DNA from: Streptomyces lincolnensis
GTDB lineage: Bacteria; Actinomycetota; Actinomycetes; Streptomycetales; Streptomycetaceae
Assembly: GCF_021173675.1 (NCBI RefSeq)
Contig: NZ_JAIHON010000009.1
Span: 186,001 to 250,000 of the forward strand
Direction: 5' to 3'
DNA: 64,000 nucleotides
The position numbers were made by a program, and so were the translations under genes. Below the pieces are notes generated by a model. It saw only the letters and a program-made list of their open reading frames with translations, did not search any database and was not told the DNA's origin. Shown here one piece after another: positions 42,504-52,236 of this stretch. The first letter of the stretch is position 1, and each line of letters starts with the position of its first letter.

Positions 42504-44084
42504 GTGAACATGCGCACCCAGTGGCCGGTCCTGCCGATCGTGGCAGGACTGGCCTCCGGCCTGTTGACCGCCTGCGGAACGGAGTCAGGGGGGTCCGGGG
42601 GGACCGGCTCCTCGGTGGTGATGGGGATGTCCGACGACGTCCTGGCCACCGATCCCGCGTCCGGCTACGACCCCGGCTCCTGGCTGTTGTTCAACAACGT
42701 CTTCCAGTCCCTGCTCAGCTTCCCCAAGGGGAGCACCGAACCACAGCCCGAGCTGGCGAAGAAGTGCTCCTTCACGGACGCGCGGACCCAGGTCTACCAG
42801 TGCACCCTGAACGACGGCCTCAAGTTCAGCAACGGTGACACGCTCACCTCGAAGGACGTCAAGTTCTCCTTCGACCGCATGCTGAAGATCAACGACGACG
42901 CCGGTCCCGCGATCATGTTCCCGATGCTCGACAAGGTCGAGACACCGGACGCGAAGACGGTGGTCTTCCGCCTCAACACGCCCGACGCCACCTTCCCGAG
43001 CAAGATCGCCTCCGGTGCCGGCTCCATCGTGAACCACACCCAGTACGACGAGGACGGACTGCGCGAGGACGGCAGGGCGATCGGATCCGGCCCGTACAAG
43101 CTGGACTCCTTCGGCGACGACGAGGCCGTCTTCTCGGTCAACGAGAACTACGAGGGCACCGCCGACGTCCGCAACTCCGGCGTGACGCTGAAGTTCTTCC
43201 ACGGCGACCAGAGCGCCCTGAAGAAGGCCCTGGTCGACAGCGAGGTCGACATCGCCTACCGCGGTCTCAGCGCGAACGACATCTCCGAGATCGAGAAGGG
43301 CGACACCAGCGCGGGCGTCGAACTCGTCGAGGGCAGCAGCGCCGAGGTCCAGCACCTCGTCTTCAACATGAAGGACCCGGTCGCAGGCCGGCTCGGCGTC
43401 CGCAAGGCCATGGCCTACCTGGTCGACCGCGACGCGCTGATCCACGAGGTCTACCAGGGCACCGCCACCGCGCTGTACTCGATCATCCCGGCCGGCATCT
43501 CCGGCCACAACACGGCCTTCTTCGACACCTACGGCGCCCGGCCCTCCAAGGCCAAGGCCGCCGAGGCCCTCCAGGCCGACGGCATCACCGACAAGGTGAA
43601 GCTGACCCTCTGGTCGACCCCGGCACGCTACGGCCCGGCCACCGACGCCCTGCTGAAGGGGATAGCCGAACAGCTCAACGCCAGCGGCCTGTTCGACGCC
43701 GACGTGAAGTCCGTGGCCTTCCCCGAGTACGAGAAGGACATCGCCACCGGCAAGTACGGCGTCTACGTCAAGGGCTGGGTGCCCGACTACCCGGACGCCG
43801 ACAACTTCACGGCCCCCTTCTTCGGCGAGGGCAACGTGCTGGGCAACAACTACACCAACAGCGCGATCACCGGCACGCTGATCCCGCAGACCGCCGCCCA
43901 GTCCGACCGCTCCGCCACCGACGAGGACTACGGCAAGCTCCAGGACATCGTCGCCGACGACCTGCCCGTCCTGCCGCTCTGGCAGGCCAAGCAGTACGCG
44001 GTCACCCGCGAGGGTGTCTACGGCCTGGAGTACTGCCTGGACGCCTCGACCGTGTTCCGGTTCTGGGAGCTCAGCAAGGCCTGA
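42504..44084 (+). CDS. family-5 solute-binding lipoprotein, second paralogue
   Basis: A 526-residue paralogue of the preceding protein, with lipobox LTAC near residues 20-23 and the same landmarks (CTLNDGLKFSNGDTLTSKDVKFSFDRM, GSGPYKLDSF, YVKGWVPDYPDADNFTAPF, VLPLWQAKQYAV). The tandem pair clearly arose by duplication. Differences in the ligand pocket region suggest related but distinct ligands. No ABC partner genes are nearby. I chose the GTG at 42504 (VNMRTQWPV) because AAGG lies 9 nt upstream; the ATG two codons later is possible. Confidence 0.87.
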   Translation: MNMRTQWPVLPIVAGLASGLLTACGTESGGSGGTGSSVVMGMSDDVLATDPASGYDPGSWLLFNNVFQSLLSFPKGSTEPQPELAKKCSFTDARTQVYQCTLNDGLKFSNGDTLTSKDVKFSFDRMLKINDDAGPAIMFPMLDKVETPDAKTVVFRLNTPDATFPSKIASGAGSIVNHTQYDEDGLREDGRAIGSGPYKLDSFGDDEAVFSVNENYEGTADVRNSGVTLKFFHGDQSALKKALVDSEVDIAYRGLSANDISEIEKGDTSAGVELVEGSSAEVQHLVFNMKDPVAGRLGVRKAMAYLVDRDALIHEVYQGTATALYSIIPAGISGHNTAFFDTYGARPSKAKAAEALQADGITDKVKLTLWSTPARYGPATDALLKGIAEQLNASGLFDADVKSVAFPEYEKDIATGKYGVYVKGWVPDYPDADNFTAPFFGEGNVLGNNYTNSAITGTLIPQTAAQSDRSATDEDYGKLQDIVADDLPVLPLWQAKQYAVTREGVYGLEYCLDASTVFRFWELSKA

Positions 44085-44102
44085 GCGAGAACCCCGCACA
44101 CG

Positions 44103-44142
44103 CGAGGAGGGCGCCCCCCGAAGGCAGGGGACGCCCTCCTCG
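44103..44142. terminator. terminator after the second solute-binding-protein gene
   Basis: Perfect 11-bp stem (44103-44113 and 44132-44142), loop of 18, between convergent genes. Confidence 0.72.
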
Positions 44143-44145
44143 TCG

Positions 44146-44187
44146 TAGCACGGCGTGCGCTGCGCCATAGCACGGCGTGCGCTGCGC
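44146..44187. repeat. 20-bp tandem duplication
   Basis: TAGCACGGCGTGCGCTGCGC occurs at 44146-44165 and again at 44168-44187 (period 22). It abuts the stop of the response-regulator gene. Confidence 0.8.
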
Positions 44188-44859
44188 TCACTGGGCGCCG
44201 GGGCGCACCAGACCGCTCTCGTACGCGTACACCGCGGCCTGCACCCGGTCGCGCAGCCCCAGTTTGGTCAGCACATGTCCCACGTGCGTCTTGACCGTGG
44301 TCTCGCTGACGAAGAGGTCGGCGGCGATCTCGGCGTTGGACAGCCCGCGCGCCACCAGCTTCAGCACCTCGACCTCGCGGTCGGTGAGCGTGTGCAGCGT
44401 GTCCGGGACCGGCTCGTCGCCGGACGGCAGATGCGTGGCGTACTTGTCCAGCAGCCGGCGCGTGATGCTCGGCGCGAGCATCGCCTCGCCCGCGGCCACC
44501 ACCCGGATCGCCTGCACCAGCTCGTTGGCCGGGGCGTCCTTGAGCAGGAAGCCGCTGGCGCCCGCCCGCAGCGCCTCCACCACGTACTCGTCGAGATCGA
44601 AGGTGGTCAGCACCAGTACCTTGGCCGGGCCGTCCCGCCCGGGACCGGTGATCTGCCGGGTCGCCTCCACACCGTCCATCCGCGGCATACGGATGTCCAT
44701 CAGAACCACATCGGGCTGAAGGGCCCGCACCTGGTCGAGAGCCTGAAGGCCGTCTCCGGCCTCGCCCACGACCGCGATGTCCTGCTCGGCCTCCAGAATC
44801 ATCCGGAAGCCGGTGCGCAGCAGCGGCTGGTCGTCGACCAGTAGGACGCGGATGGCCAC
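44188..44859 (-). CDS. orphan NarL/LuxR-family response regulator
   Basis: A 223-residue two-component regulator. The receiver domain (1-125) has the acidic pocket VLLVDDQ, the phospho-acceptor Asp in VVLMDIRMPRMDG (about residue 54), and the Lys in FLLKDAP. The C-terminal LuxR-type helix-turn-helix is LTDREVEVLKLVARGLSNAEIAADLFVSETTVKTHVGHVLTKL-like. GTG start with AAGGAGA. No histidine kinase gene is adjacent on either side, so the cognate sensor must be elsewhere. Confidence 0.92.
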   Translation of the reverse strand: MAIRVLLVDDQPLLRTGFRMILEAEQDIAVVGEAGDGLQALDQVRALQPDVVLMDIRMPRMDGVEATRQITGPGRDGPAKVLVLTTFDLDEYVVEALRAGASGFLLKDAPANELVQAIRVVAAGEAMLAPSITRRLLDKYATHLPSGDEPVPDTLHTLTDREVEVLKLVARGLSNAEIAADLFVSETTVKTHVGHVLTKLGLRDRVQAAVYAYESGLVRPGAQ

Positions 44860-44873
44860 GTAAGTCTCCTTCG

Positions 44874-46016
<1,143 letters not shown>

Positions 46017-46191
46017 GACCACAGACCATACGGCCCGCCACTGACAGTGACCCAGCCACCGTCGTGACGGGTGCGACGGCTGTGGAAACACAGGGGGTGC
46101 CGGGGCGGAACGCGTCGCGACGGCCGCATACCATCGACCCGAGACCCTTCCGCCCGGCAGGCGCGGAAGACGCTTCGAACGAGGGGAAACC

Positions 46192-47826
46192 GTGGACGAG
46201 AGCGGCGGGAGCGGGCAGCCGCGGTCCGGCAACGACGAGCCGACCGAGCGCCACGCAGCACCTGCGACCCCGGCCACCGGCTCCGCACGCCCCGACCCGG
46301 CCCCCCGGGGCACCGACGAACCGACCATGGTCGTACGGAGGTTGGACGCTCCGTCGGATCCCCCGGACGACGGAACGAACGGGGGAGGGACGAGCGGACA
46401 GGAACCCTCCGAGGAGAAGACCGCACCCAAGGACTCCGAGGAGAAGGCCGCCCCCAAGGACAAGGCCGTGGAGGAGCCCACCGGGGAGAACACCCCGGCC
46501 ACGAAACCCGACGTGACGAAGCCGGACGCCACGAAGCCCCCCGCCACCGGCCGGCACAGGCACGAAGCCCACACGGGCCACCCCGAGCACAACCCCGCCG
46601 ACCCCCAGCACGCCGGCGACCGGACCCTCGCCCACAGCGGCCTCTCCAAGGGCCGTCCGCCCCGCAGGGAGCGCGGCCCCGGCGGCGGCCTGCTGATGGG
46701 CCGGCCCTTCGGCGTGCCCGTGTACGTCGCGCCCAGCTGGTTCCTCGTCGCGGCCCTGATCACCTGGGTGTTCGGCGGTCAGCTCGACCGGGTCCTGCCC
46801 GAGCTGGGTGCCGCCCGCTATCTCGTCTCCCTCTTCTTCGCGGTCGCCTTCTACGCCTCCGTCCTGGTCCACGAACTGGCCCACACGGTCGCCGCCCTCC
46901 GCTTCAAACTCCCGGTCCGCCGCATCCAGCTCCAGTTCTTCGGCGGCGTCTCCGAGATCGAGAAGGAGGCCGAGACCCCGGGCCGGGAGTTCTGGCTCGC
47001 CTTCGTCGGCCCGCTGCTCTCCCTGGCCCTCTCCGGCCTCTTCTACCTGGCCATGCAGCCGGTCGAGCCCGGCACGGTCCCCGGCGTCCTGCTGGCCGGT
47101 CTGATGATCTCCAACCTGATCGTCGCCGCCTTCAACCTGCTGCCCGGCCTGCCCCTCGACGGCGGCCGCATGCTCCGCGCGGTCATCTGGAAGATCACCG
47201 GCAAGCCCATGAGCGGCACCGTCGCCGCCGCCTGGGTCGGCCGCGCCCTCGCCGTCTCCGTCCTGATCGGCCTGCCGCTGCTCACCCAGTCCGGGGCGCT
47301 CGGCTCCAACGCCGAGGACAACGTCGGCATGGACACCGTCATGGACGCCCTGCTCGCCGCGATCCTCGCCGCGATCATCTGGACCGGCGCCGGGAACAGC
47401 CTGCGCATGGCCCGCCTGCGCGAACACCTGCCCGAGCTGCGCGCCCGCACGCTCACCCGCCGCGCGGTCCCCGTCGAGACCGACACCCCCCTCTCGGAGG
47501 CCCTGCGCCGCGCCAACGCCGCCGGGGCCCGCGCCCTGGTCGTCGTGGACGCCGACGGCCATCCCCTCTCCCTGGTCCGCGAGGCCGCCATCGTCGGCGT
47601 ACCGGAACACCGCCGCCCCTGGGTCGCCGTCAGCGGCCTCGCCCAGGACCTGACCGACGGGATGCGCGTCTCGGCGGAACTGGCGGGGGAGGACCTTCTG
47701 GACGCCCTGCGCGCCACTCCGGCGACGGAGTACCTGGTGGTGGAGGAGACCGGCGAGATCTACGGCGTCCTGTCCGCGGCCGACGTGGAGCGCGCCTTCG
47801 TGAAGGCCATGGCCAGGCCGAACTGA
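46192..47826 (+). CDS. site-2 protease (M50) with tandem CBS domains
   Basis: A 544-residue intramembrane metalloprotease. A ~160-residue disordered, charged N-terminus (EEK/PKD and TKPDATKP repeats) is followed by a core of about six membrane helices. The zinc site is HELAH (about residue 227) and the third ligand is in NLLPGLPLDGGRML (about 320). Two CBS domains occupy the C-terminus (about 420-540), which may bind adenine nucleotides. Such enzymes cut membrane anti-sigma factors or other membrane proteins; the substrate is unknown. GTG start after GAGGGG. Confidence 0.9.
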   Translation: MDESGGSGQPRSGNDEPTERHAAPATPATGSARPDPAPRGTDEPTMVVRRLDAPSDPPDDGTNGGGTSGQEPSEEKTAPKDSEEKAAPKDKAVEEPTGENTPATKPDVTKPDATKPPATGRHRHEAHTGHPEHNPADPQHAGDRTLAHSGLSKGRPPRRERGPGGGLLMGRPFGVPVYVAPSWFLVAALITWVFGGQLDRVLPELGAARYLVSLFFAVAFYASVLVHELAHTVAALRFKLPVRRIQLQFFGGVSEIEKEAETPGREFWLAFVGPLLSLALSGLFYLAMQPVEPGTVPGVLLAGLMISNLIVAAFNLLPGLPLDGGRMLRAVIWKITGKPMSGTVAAAWVGRALAVSVLIGLPLLTQSGALGSNAEDNVGMDTVMDALLAAILAAIIWTGAGNSLRMARLREHLPELRARTLTRRAVPVETDTPLSEALRRANAAGARALVVVDADGHPLSLVREAAIVGVPEHRRPWVAVSGLAQDLTDGMRVSAELAGEDLLDALRATPATEYLVVEETGEIYGVLSAADVERAFVKAMARPN

Positions 47827-47884
47827 CACCCGCTCTCCCAAAGCGGTGCTCCTCCGGGTGGTCGGCGGCCCCCTCCGGGACCGG

Positions 47885-47896
47885 TAGGCTGGTCAC
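47885..47896 (+). promoter_or_regulatory. trmI promoter -10, leaderless
   Basis: TAGGCT at 47885-47890 ends 6 nt before the ATG at 47897. No ribosome binding site is visible. Confidence 0.5.
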
Positions 47897-48799
47897 ATGT
47901 CCGAACCGACCGGTGCCGCCCGCAGGCGCGGGCCCTTCAAGGTCGGGGACCAGGTTCAGCTGACCGACCCCAAGGGCCGCCACTACACGTTCACGCTCGA
48001 AGCCGGGAAGAACTTCCACACCCACAAGGGTTCCTTCCCGCACGACGAACTGATCGGTGCTCCCGAGGGCAGCGTTGTCCGCACCACCGGGAACGTCGCC
48101 TACCTCGCGCTGCGCCCCCTGCTCCCCGACTACGTCCTGTCCATGCCCCGCGGGGCAGCCGTCGTGTACCCGAAGGACGCGGGGCACATCCTGGCCTTCG
48201 CCGACATCTTCCCCGGCGCCCGTGTCGTGGAGGCCGGCGTCGGCTCCGGCTCGCTCAGCAGCTTCCTGCTGCGGGCCATCGGCGACCAGGGCATGCTGCA
48301 CAGCTACGAGCGCCGCGAGGACTTCGCCGACATCGCCCGGCAGAACGTGGAGCGCTACTTCGGCGGCCCGCACCCCGCCTGGCAGCTCACCGTCGGTGAT
48401 CTCCAGGACAACCTGTCCGACGCCGACGTCGACCGCGTCATCCTCGACATGCTCGCCCCCTGGGAGTGCCTGGAGGCCGTCTCCAAGGCGCTCGTGCCCG
48501 GCGGCATCCTGTGCTGCTACGTCGCGACCACCACCCAGCTCGCGCGGACCGTGGAGTCCATCCGTGAGATCGGCTGCTTCAACGAGCCGACCTCCTGGGA
48601 GACGATGATCCGCAACTGGCACGTCGAGGGCCTGGCCGTCCGCCCGGACCACCGGATGATCGGCCACACCGGCTTCCTGCTCACCGCCCGCCGCCTCGCG
48701 GACGGCGTCGAGCCGCCCATGCGCCGCCGCCGCCCCGCCAAGGGCGCCTACGGCGAGGACTACACCGGCCCCAACGCCGACGGAGGATCCGGCCGCTGA
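47897..48799 (+). CDS. trmI: tRNA (adenine-58-N1)-methyltransferase
   Basis: A 300-residue class I SAM-dependent methyltransferase that makes m1A58 in the T-loop of tRNAs, acting as a tetramer. N-terminal beta domain (FKVGDQVQLTDPKGRHYTFTLEAG, HTHKGSFPHDELIG), the SAM motif VVEAGVGSGSLSSFLLRAI, the target-site region VILDMLAPWECLEAVSKAL, and the C-terminal TGFLLTARRL are characteristic. It is a usual upstream neighbour of the actinobacterial arc gene. The last 30 residues are basic and variable. Confidence 0.93.
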   Translation: MSEPTGAARRRGPFKVGDQVQLTDPKGRHYTFTLEAGKNFHTHKGSFPHDELIGAPEGSVVRTTGNVAYLALRPLLPDYVLSMPRGAAVVYPKDAGHILAFADIFPGARVVEAGVGSGSLSSFLLRAIGDQGMLHSYERREDFADIARQNVERYFGGPHPAWQLTVGDLQDNLSDADVDRVILDMLAPWECLEAVSKALVPGGILCCYVATTTQLARTVESIREIGCFNEPTSWETMIRNWHVEGLAVRPDHRMIGHTGFLLTARRLADGVEPPMRRRRPAKGAYGEDYTGPNADGGSGR

Positions 48800-48837
48800 C
48801 GTCGGCTCTCCCCGGCTCTCCCTCTCCTCAACGCGGC

Positions 48838-48886
48838 GGCGCCGTGGCCGAGTTCCCCTCACCACCCGGAACTCGGCCACGGCGCC
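48838..48886 (+). terminator. trmI terminator
   Basis: Perfect 19-bp stem (48838-48856 and 48868-48886), 11-nt loop, followed by TTCTTGTTG. Confidence 0.85.
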
Positions 48887-49040
48887 TTCTTGTTGAGAGC
48901 GGCCCGGCAGTCCTTGACACCCCGCCGGACTCCGTAAGCCTCCGCCCCCGGAACCCCACCCCGCCGTTCCGTCCCGGCCGTGACGTGTGGCACCATGCAG
49001 GCCATCCCACCGGCACAGCCCTCACAGGAGACACTTCCTA

Positions 49041-49625
49041 GTGCAGCACTCCGCCGTCCCGGAACTGGCACACACGCAGCCCCGCCCGATCCACTGGGTC
49101 GCCACCGCGACGGCCGTCGCGGGCGTGGTGGCCCTGTCCTCGGTGCTCCAGCCCGATCCGGCGACGGCGGCCCAGGCGGCCGGCCCGCAGAGCAGAACGG
49201 CTCCCGCCCCGGCCTTCACCACGCCCCCGGACCCCGCGAGTGCCGCGTTCCCGATCGACTGCGGCCCGGTCAAGGCCCTCGTCGTGAAGAAGGCCACCGG
49301 GGACCTCGACGGCGACGGCCGGCCGGAGACGGTGGCGGTGGTGCACTGCGACGCGCCGATGGGCACCCCGCCCGACGGCGTGTACGTCCTCACCCGGGCC
49401 AAGGAGACCGGCGCCCCGCGTGTGGTCGCCACCCTCGTCGACCCCAAGGACCGCCGTACGGTCACGGACTTCGCGCTGCGTGACGGAGCCGTCCTCGCGA
49501 CACTCCTCGGCTACTCGACCTCCGACGTGCCCAGTTGCTGCCCCGACGTGAAGCAGAGCGCGAAGTGGCGCTGGAAGAACGGCTCGTTCATCCGCTCGGC
49601 ACCGGCAGGCACCGGCAACGCCTGA
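49041..49625 (+). CDS. exported protein of unknown function
   Basis: A 194-residue protein with one hydrophobic helix near the N-terminus (IHWVATATAVAGVVALSSVL) acting as a signal peptide or anchor. An Ala/Pro-rich linker and a folded domain of ~110 residues follow. The domain contains GDLDGDGRPETVAVVHC, a D-x-D-x-D calcium-type loop as in FG-GAP or EF-hand-like repeats. Four cysteines (DCGPVK, VVHCD, SCCPD) could form disulfides. I recognise no enzyme family. The GTG start is supported by AGGAG at 49026-49030. It lies between trmI and the ferredoxin gene. Confidence 0.7.
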   Translation: MQHSAVPELAHTQPRPIHWVATATAVAGVVALSSVLQPDPATAAQAAGPQSRTAPAPAFTTPPDPASAAFPIDCGPVKALVVKKATGDLDGDGRPETVAVVHCDAPMGTPPDGVYVLTRAKETGAPRVVATLVDPKDRRTVTDFALRDGAVLATLLGYSTSDVPSCCPDVKQSAKWRWKNGSFIRSAPAGTGNA

Positions 49626-49683
49626 GCCGGGTCACCGGCATCTGTGAGAAATCAGACAGTAGTGACGCCTCGTACCATCGTGG

Positions 49684-49989
49684 TCACTCGGCGTCAGGGC
49701 CGTAGACCTCGACCCTGTCCGAAACCCGACGTACGTGGATGCAGTCGCCCGGACATTCCTTGGCCGAGTCGACGACGTCCGTGAGAAGCGGCAGGGGCAC
49801 GGGCGTTGTGGCGCCCTTGTCCTGGAGCAACTCGTCGTCCGAGCCCTTCACATAGGCGAGGCCGTCGATGTCCAGCTCGAACACCTCGGGCGCGTACTGG
49901 GCGCAGATGCCGTCACCGGTGCAGAGGTCCTGGTCGATCCAGACCTCCAGTGCCTCGCCGCCGGCCTCGGCCTCCTGCTGCACGGTCAT
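49684..49989 (-). CDS. 3Fe-4S-type ferredoxin
   Basis: A 101-residue small electron carrier. The cluster ligands are visible in DLCTGDGICAQYAPEVFEL and ECPGDCI; the second Cys of a 4Fe-4S ferredoxin is missing, so a 3Fe-4S cluster is expected. Such ferredoxins usually feed electrons to cytochrome P450s or other oxygenases, but none is encoded nearby. ATG with GGAGA. It is divergent from arc with 244 bp between them, a position I recall as conserved in streptomycetes. Confidence 0.87.
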   Translation of the reverse strand: MTVQQEAEAGGEALEVWIDQDLCTGDGICAQYAPEVFELDIDGLAYVKGSDDELLQDKGATTPVPLPLLTDVVDSAKECPGDCIHVRRVSDRVEVYGPDAE

Positions 49990-50167
49990 GTCTCCTGCCG
50001 TTTGAACACAGAGCGTTCCGGGAATCCGGCCAGCTCTGACGGGTGTTGAACAGTTCGACCCTACCTCCGACGGCTTTCCAATCATGTTCGGTGGGTATTC
50101 CCCTGGCGTGAGGGAGAGCGCAAGGGTGAAGATCGGACACACCCCGACCGTCTTTGTGATCTAGGGG

Positions 50168-50195
50168 TTTCAATCGACACCCACCCAGGTAGGGT
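50168..50195 (+). promoter_or_regulatory. arc promoter candidate
   Basis: TAGGGT (50190-50195) with TTTCAA (50168-50173) 16 bp upstream, about 38 nt before the arc start codon. Confidence 0.45.
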
Positions 50196-50233
50196 CTGGA
50201 AGCGTCCAGCTCCCCTTGGAGGAGGTGAGGACC

Positions 50234-52000
50234 GTGGCAGCCCACGACGACGACATGAACCGCGGCATCCGCCCGGGACGAGGGTCCGACGACCCTGCCG
50301 GGCAGATTGCCTACCTTGAGCAGGAGATCGCCGTCCTGCGACGCAAGCTCGCCGACTCTCCGCGACACACGAGGATTCTCGAAGAGCGGATCGTCGAGCT
50401 GCAGACCAATCTGGCCGGCGTGTCCGCGCAGAACGAGCGACTGGCGAACACGCTCCGTGAGGCCCGCGACCAGATCGTGGCCCTCAAGGAGGAGGTCGAC
50501 CGGCTCGCACAGCCGCCGGCCGGCTTCGGTGTCTTCCTCGAAGCGAACGAGGACGGCACGGCCGACATCTTCACCGGCGGCCGCAAACTGCGGGTGAACG
50601 TCAGCCCGAGCGTCGAGCTCGAAGAGCTCAGGCGCGGCCAGGAAGTGATGCTCAACGAAGCTCTCAACGTGGTCGAGGCCATGGAGTACGAGAGCGTCGG
50701 CGACATCGTCACCCTCAAGGAGATCCTCGAGGACGGCGAGCGCGCCCTCGTGGTGGGGCACACCGACGAGGAGCGGGTGGTACGGCTCGCCGAGCCGCTG
50801 ATGGACGTCACCATCCGCCCCGGCGACGCCCTGCTGCTCGAACCACGCTCCGGGTACGTCTACGAGGTCGTTCCCAAGAGCGAGGTCGAGGAGCTCGTCC
50901 TCGAAGAGGTACCCGACATCGGGTACGAGCAGATCGGTGGACTCGGTGGCCAGATCGAGGCCATCCGCGACGCCGTGGAGCTTCCGTACCTCTACCCCGA
51001 CCTGTTCAAGGAGCACGAACTGCGGCCGCCCAAGGGCGTGCTGCTGTACGGGCCCCCCGGATGCGGCAAGACGCTCATCGCCAAGGCCGTCGCCAACTCG
51101 CTGGCCAAGAAGGTCGCCGAGGTCACCGGTCAGGCCACCGGCAAGAGCTTCTTCCTCAACATCAAGGGTCCCGAGCTCCTCAACAAGTACGTCGGCGAGA
51201 CCGAGCGGCAGATCCGCCTGGTCTTCCAGCGTGCACGTGAGAAGGCCTCCGAGGGCACTCCGGTCATCGTCTTCTTCGACGAGATGGAGTCCCTGTTCCG
51301 CACCCGTGGCTCCGGTGTCAGCTCGGACGTGGAGAACACCATCGTCCCGCAGCTGCTCGCCGAGATCGACGGTGTGGAGGGCCTGCAGAACGTGGTCGTG
51401 ATCGGCGCCTCCAACCGCGAGGACATGATCGACCCCGCCATCCTGCGCCCCGGCCGCCTGGACGTGAAGATCAAGATCGAGCGTCCCGACGCCGAGGCCG
51501 CCAAGGACATCTTCGGCAAGTACCTGACCGAGCGCCTCCCGCTGCACTCCGACGACCTCGGCGAGCACGGCGGCAGCAAGGCCACCACCGTCCAGAGCAT
51601 GATCCAGACGGCCGTGGAACACATGTACGCCGAGTCCGAGGAGAACCGCTTCCTGGAAGTCACCTACGCCAACGGCGACAAGGAAGTCCTCTACTTCAAG
51701 GACTTCAATTCCGGTGCCATGATCGAGAACATCGTGGGCCGCGCCAAGAAGATGGCGATCAAGGACTTCCTCGACCACAACCAGAAGGGTCTGCGCGTCT
51801 CCCACCTCCTCCAGGCCTGCGTGGACGAGTTCAAGGAGAACGAGGACCTGCCGAACACCACCAACCCGGACGACTGGGCCCGCATCTCCGGAAAGAAGGG
51901 CGAGCGGATCGTCTACATCCGTACCCTGATCACCGGAAAGCAGGGCGCGGACACCGGACGCTCCATCGACACGGTGGCGAACACCGGTCAGTACCTGTAA
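50234..52000 (+). CDS. arc: proteasome-associated AAA+ ATPase ARC (Mpa)
   Basis: A 588-residue hexameric unfoldase that recognises Pup-tagged proteins and threads them into the 20S proteasome. N-terminal coiled coil (about 18-85, the Pup-binding region), two OB folds (about 90-230), and the AAA+ module with Walker A YGPPGCGKT (about 273-281), Walker B VIVFFDEMESLF, and the arginine-finger region. The C-terminus ends GQYL, carrying the penultimate Tyr used for docking into the proteasome. The GTG start (VAAHDDDMNRG) lies behind a strong GGAGGAGGTGAGG. Confidence 0.97.
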   Translation: MAAHDDDMNRGIRPGRGSDDPAGQIAYLEQEIAVLRRKLADSPRHTRILEERIVELQTNLAGVSAQNERLANTLREARDQIVALKEEVDRLAQPPAGFGVFLEANEDGTADIFTGGRKLRVNVSPSVELEELRRGQEVMLNEALNVVEAMEYESVGDIVTLKEILEDGERALVVGHTDEERVVRLAEPLMDVTIRPGDALLLEPRSGYVYEVVPKSEVEELVLEEVPDIGYEQIGGLGGQIEAIRDAVELPYLYPDLFKEHELRPPKGVLLYGPPGCGKTLIAKAVANSLAKKVAEVTGQATGKSFFLNIKGPELLNKYVGETERQIRLVFQRAREKASEGTPVIVFFDEMESLFRTRGSGVSSDVENTIVPQLLAEIDGVEGLQNVVVIGASNREDMIDPAILRPGRLDVKIKIERPDAEAAKDIFGKYLTERLPLHSDDLGEHGGSKATTVQSMIQTAVEHMYAESEENRFLEVTYANGDKEVLYFKDFNSGAMIENIVGRAKKMAIKDFLDHNQKGLRVSHLLQACVDEFKENEDLPNTTNPDDWARISGKKGERIVYIRTLITGKQGADTGRSIDTVANTGQYL

Positions 52001-52009
52001 GAAACAGGG

Positions 52010-52044
52010 CGGCTGCGGGTGCCCTCAGCGGGTACCCGCAGCCG
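52010..52044 (+). terminator. arc terminator
   Basis: 11-bp stem (52010-52020 and 52034-52044) extended inside by further pairs, followed by a TTTTT run at 52049-52053. The remaining gap up to dop has no clear promoter pair. Confidence 0.88.
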
Positions 52045-52236
52045 ACTGTTTTTCAGGCGAACGCTCGACCCCAAGGCAATGACGCAAATGATCTCCCCAC
52101 CAGCGCAAAGCCGTTCTAGGCTCTTCGGTACCGCCGAGTCGCGCAGTGCGGGGACGGGCACCGCACACGCACCGGAGCGCCAGCGGTACTTGAGCGCCGC
52201 CCCCGACCGAGGGCGCCGCCGGGCAAGGAGGGCCGC

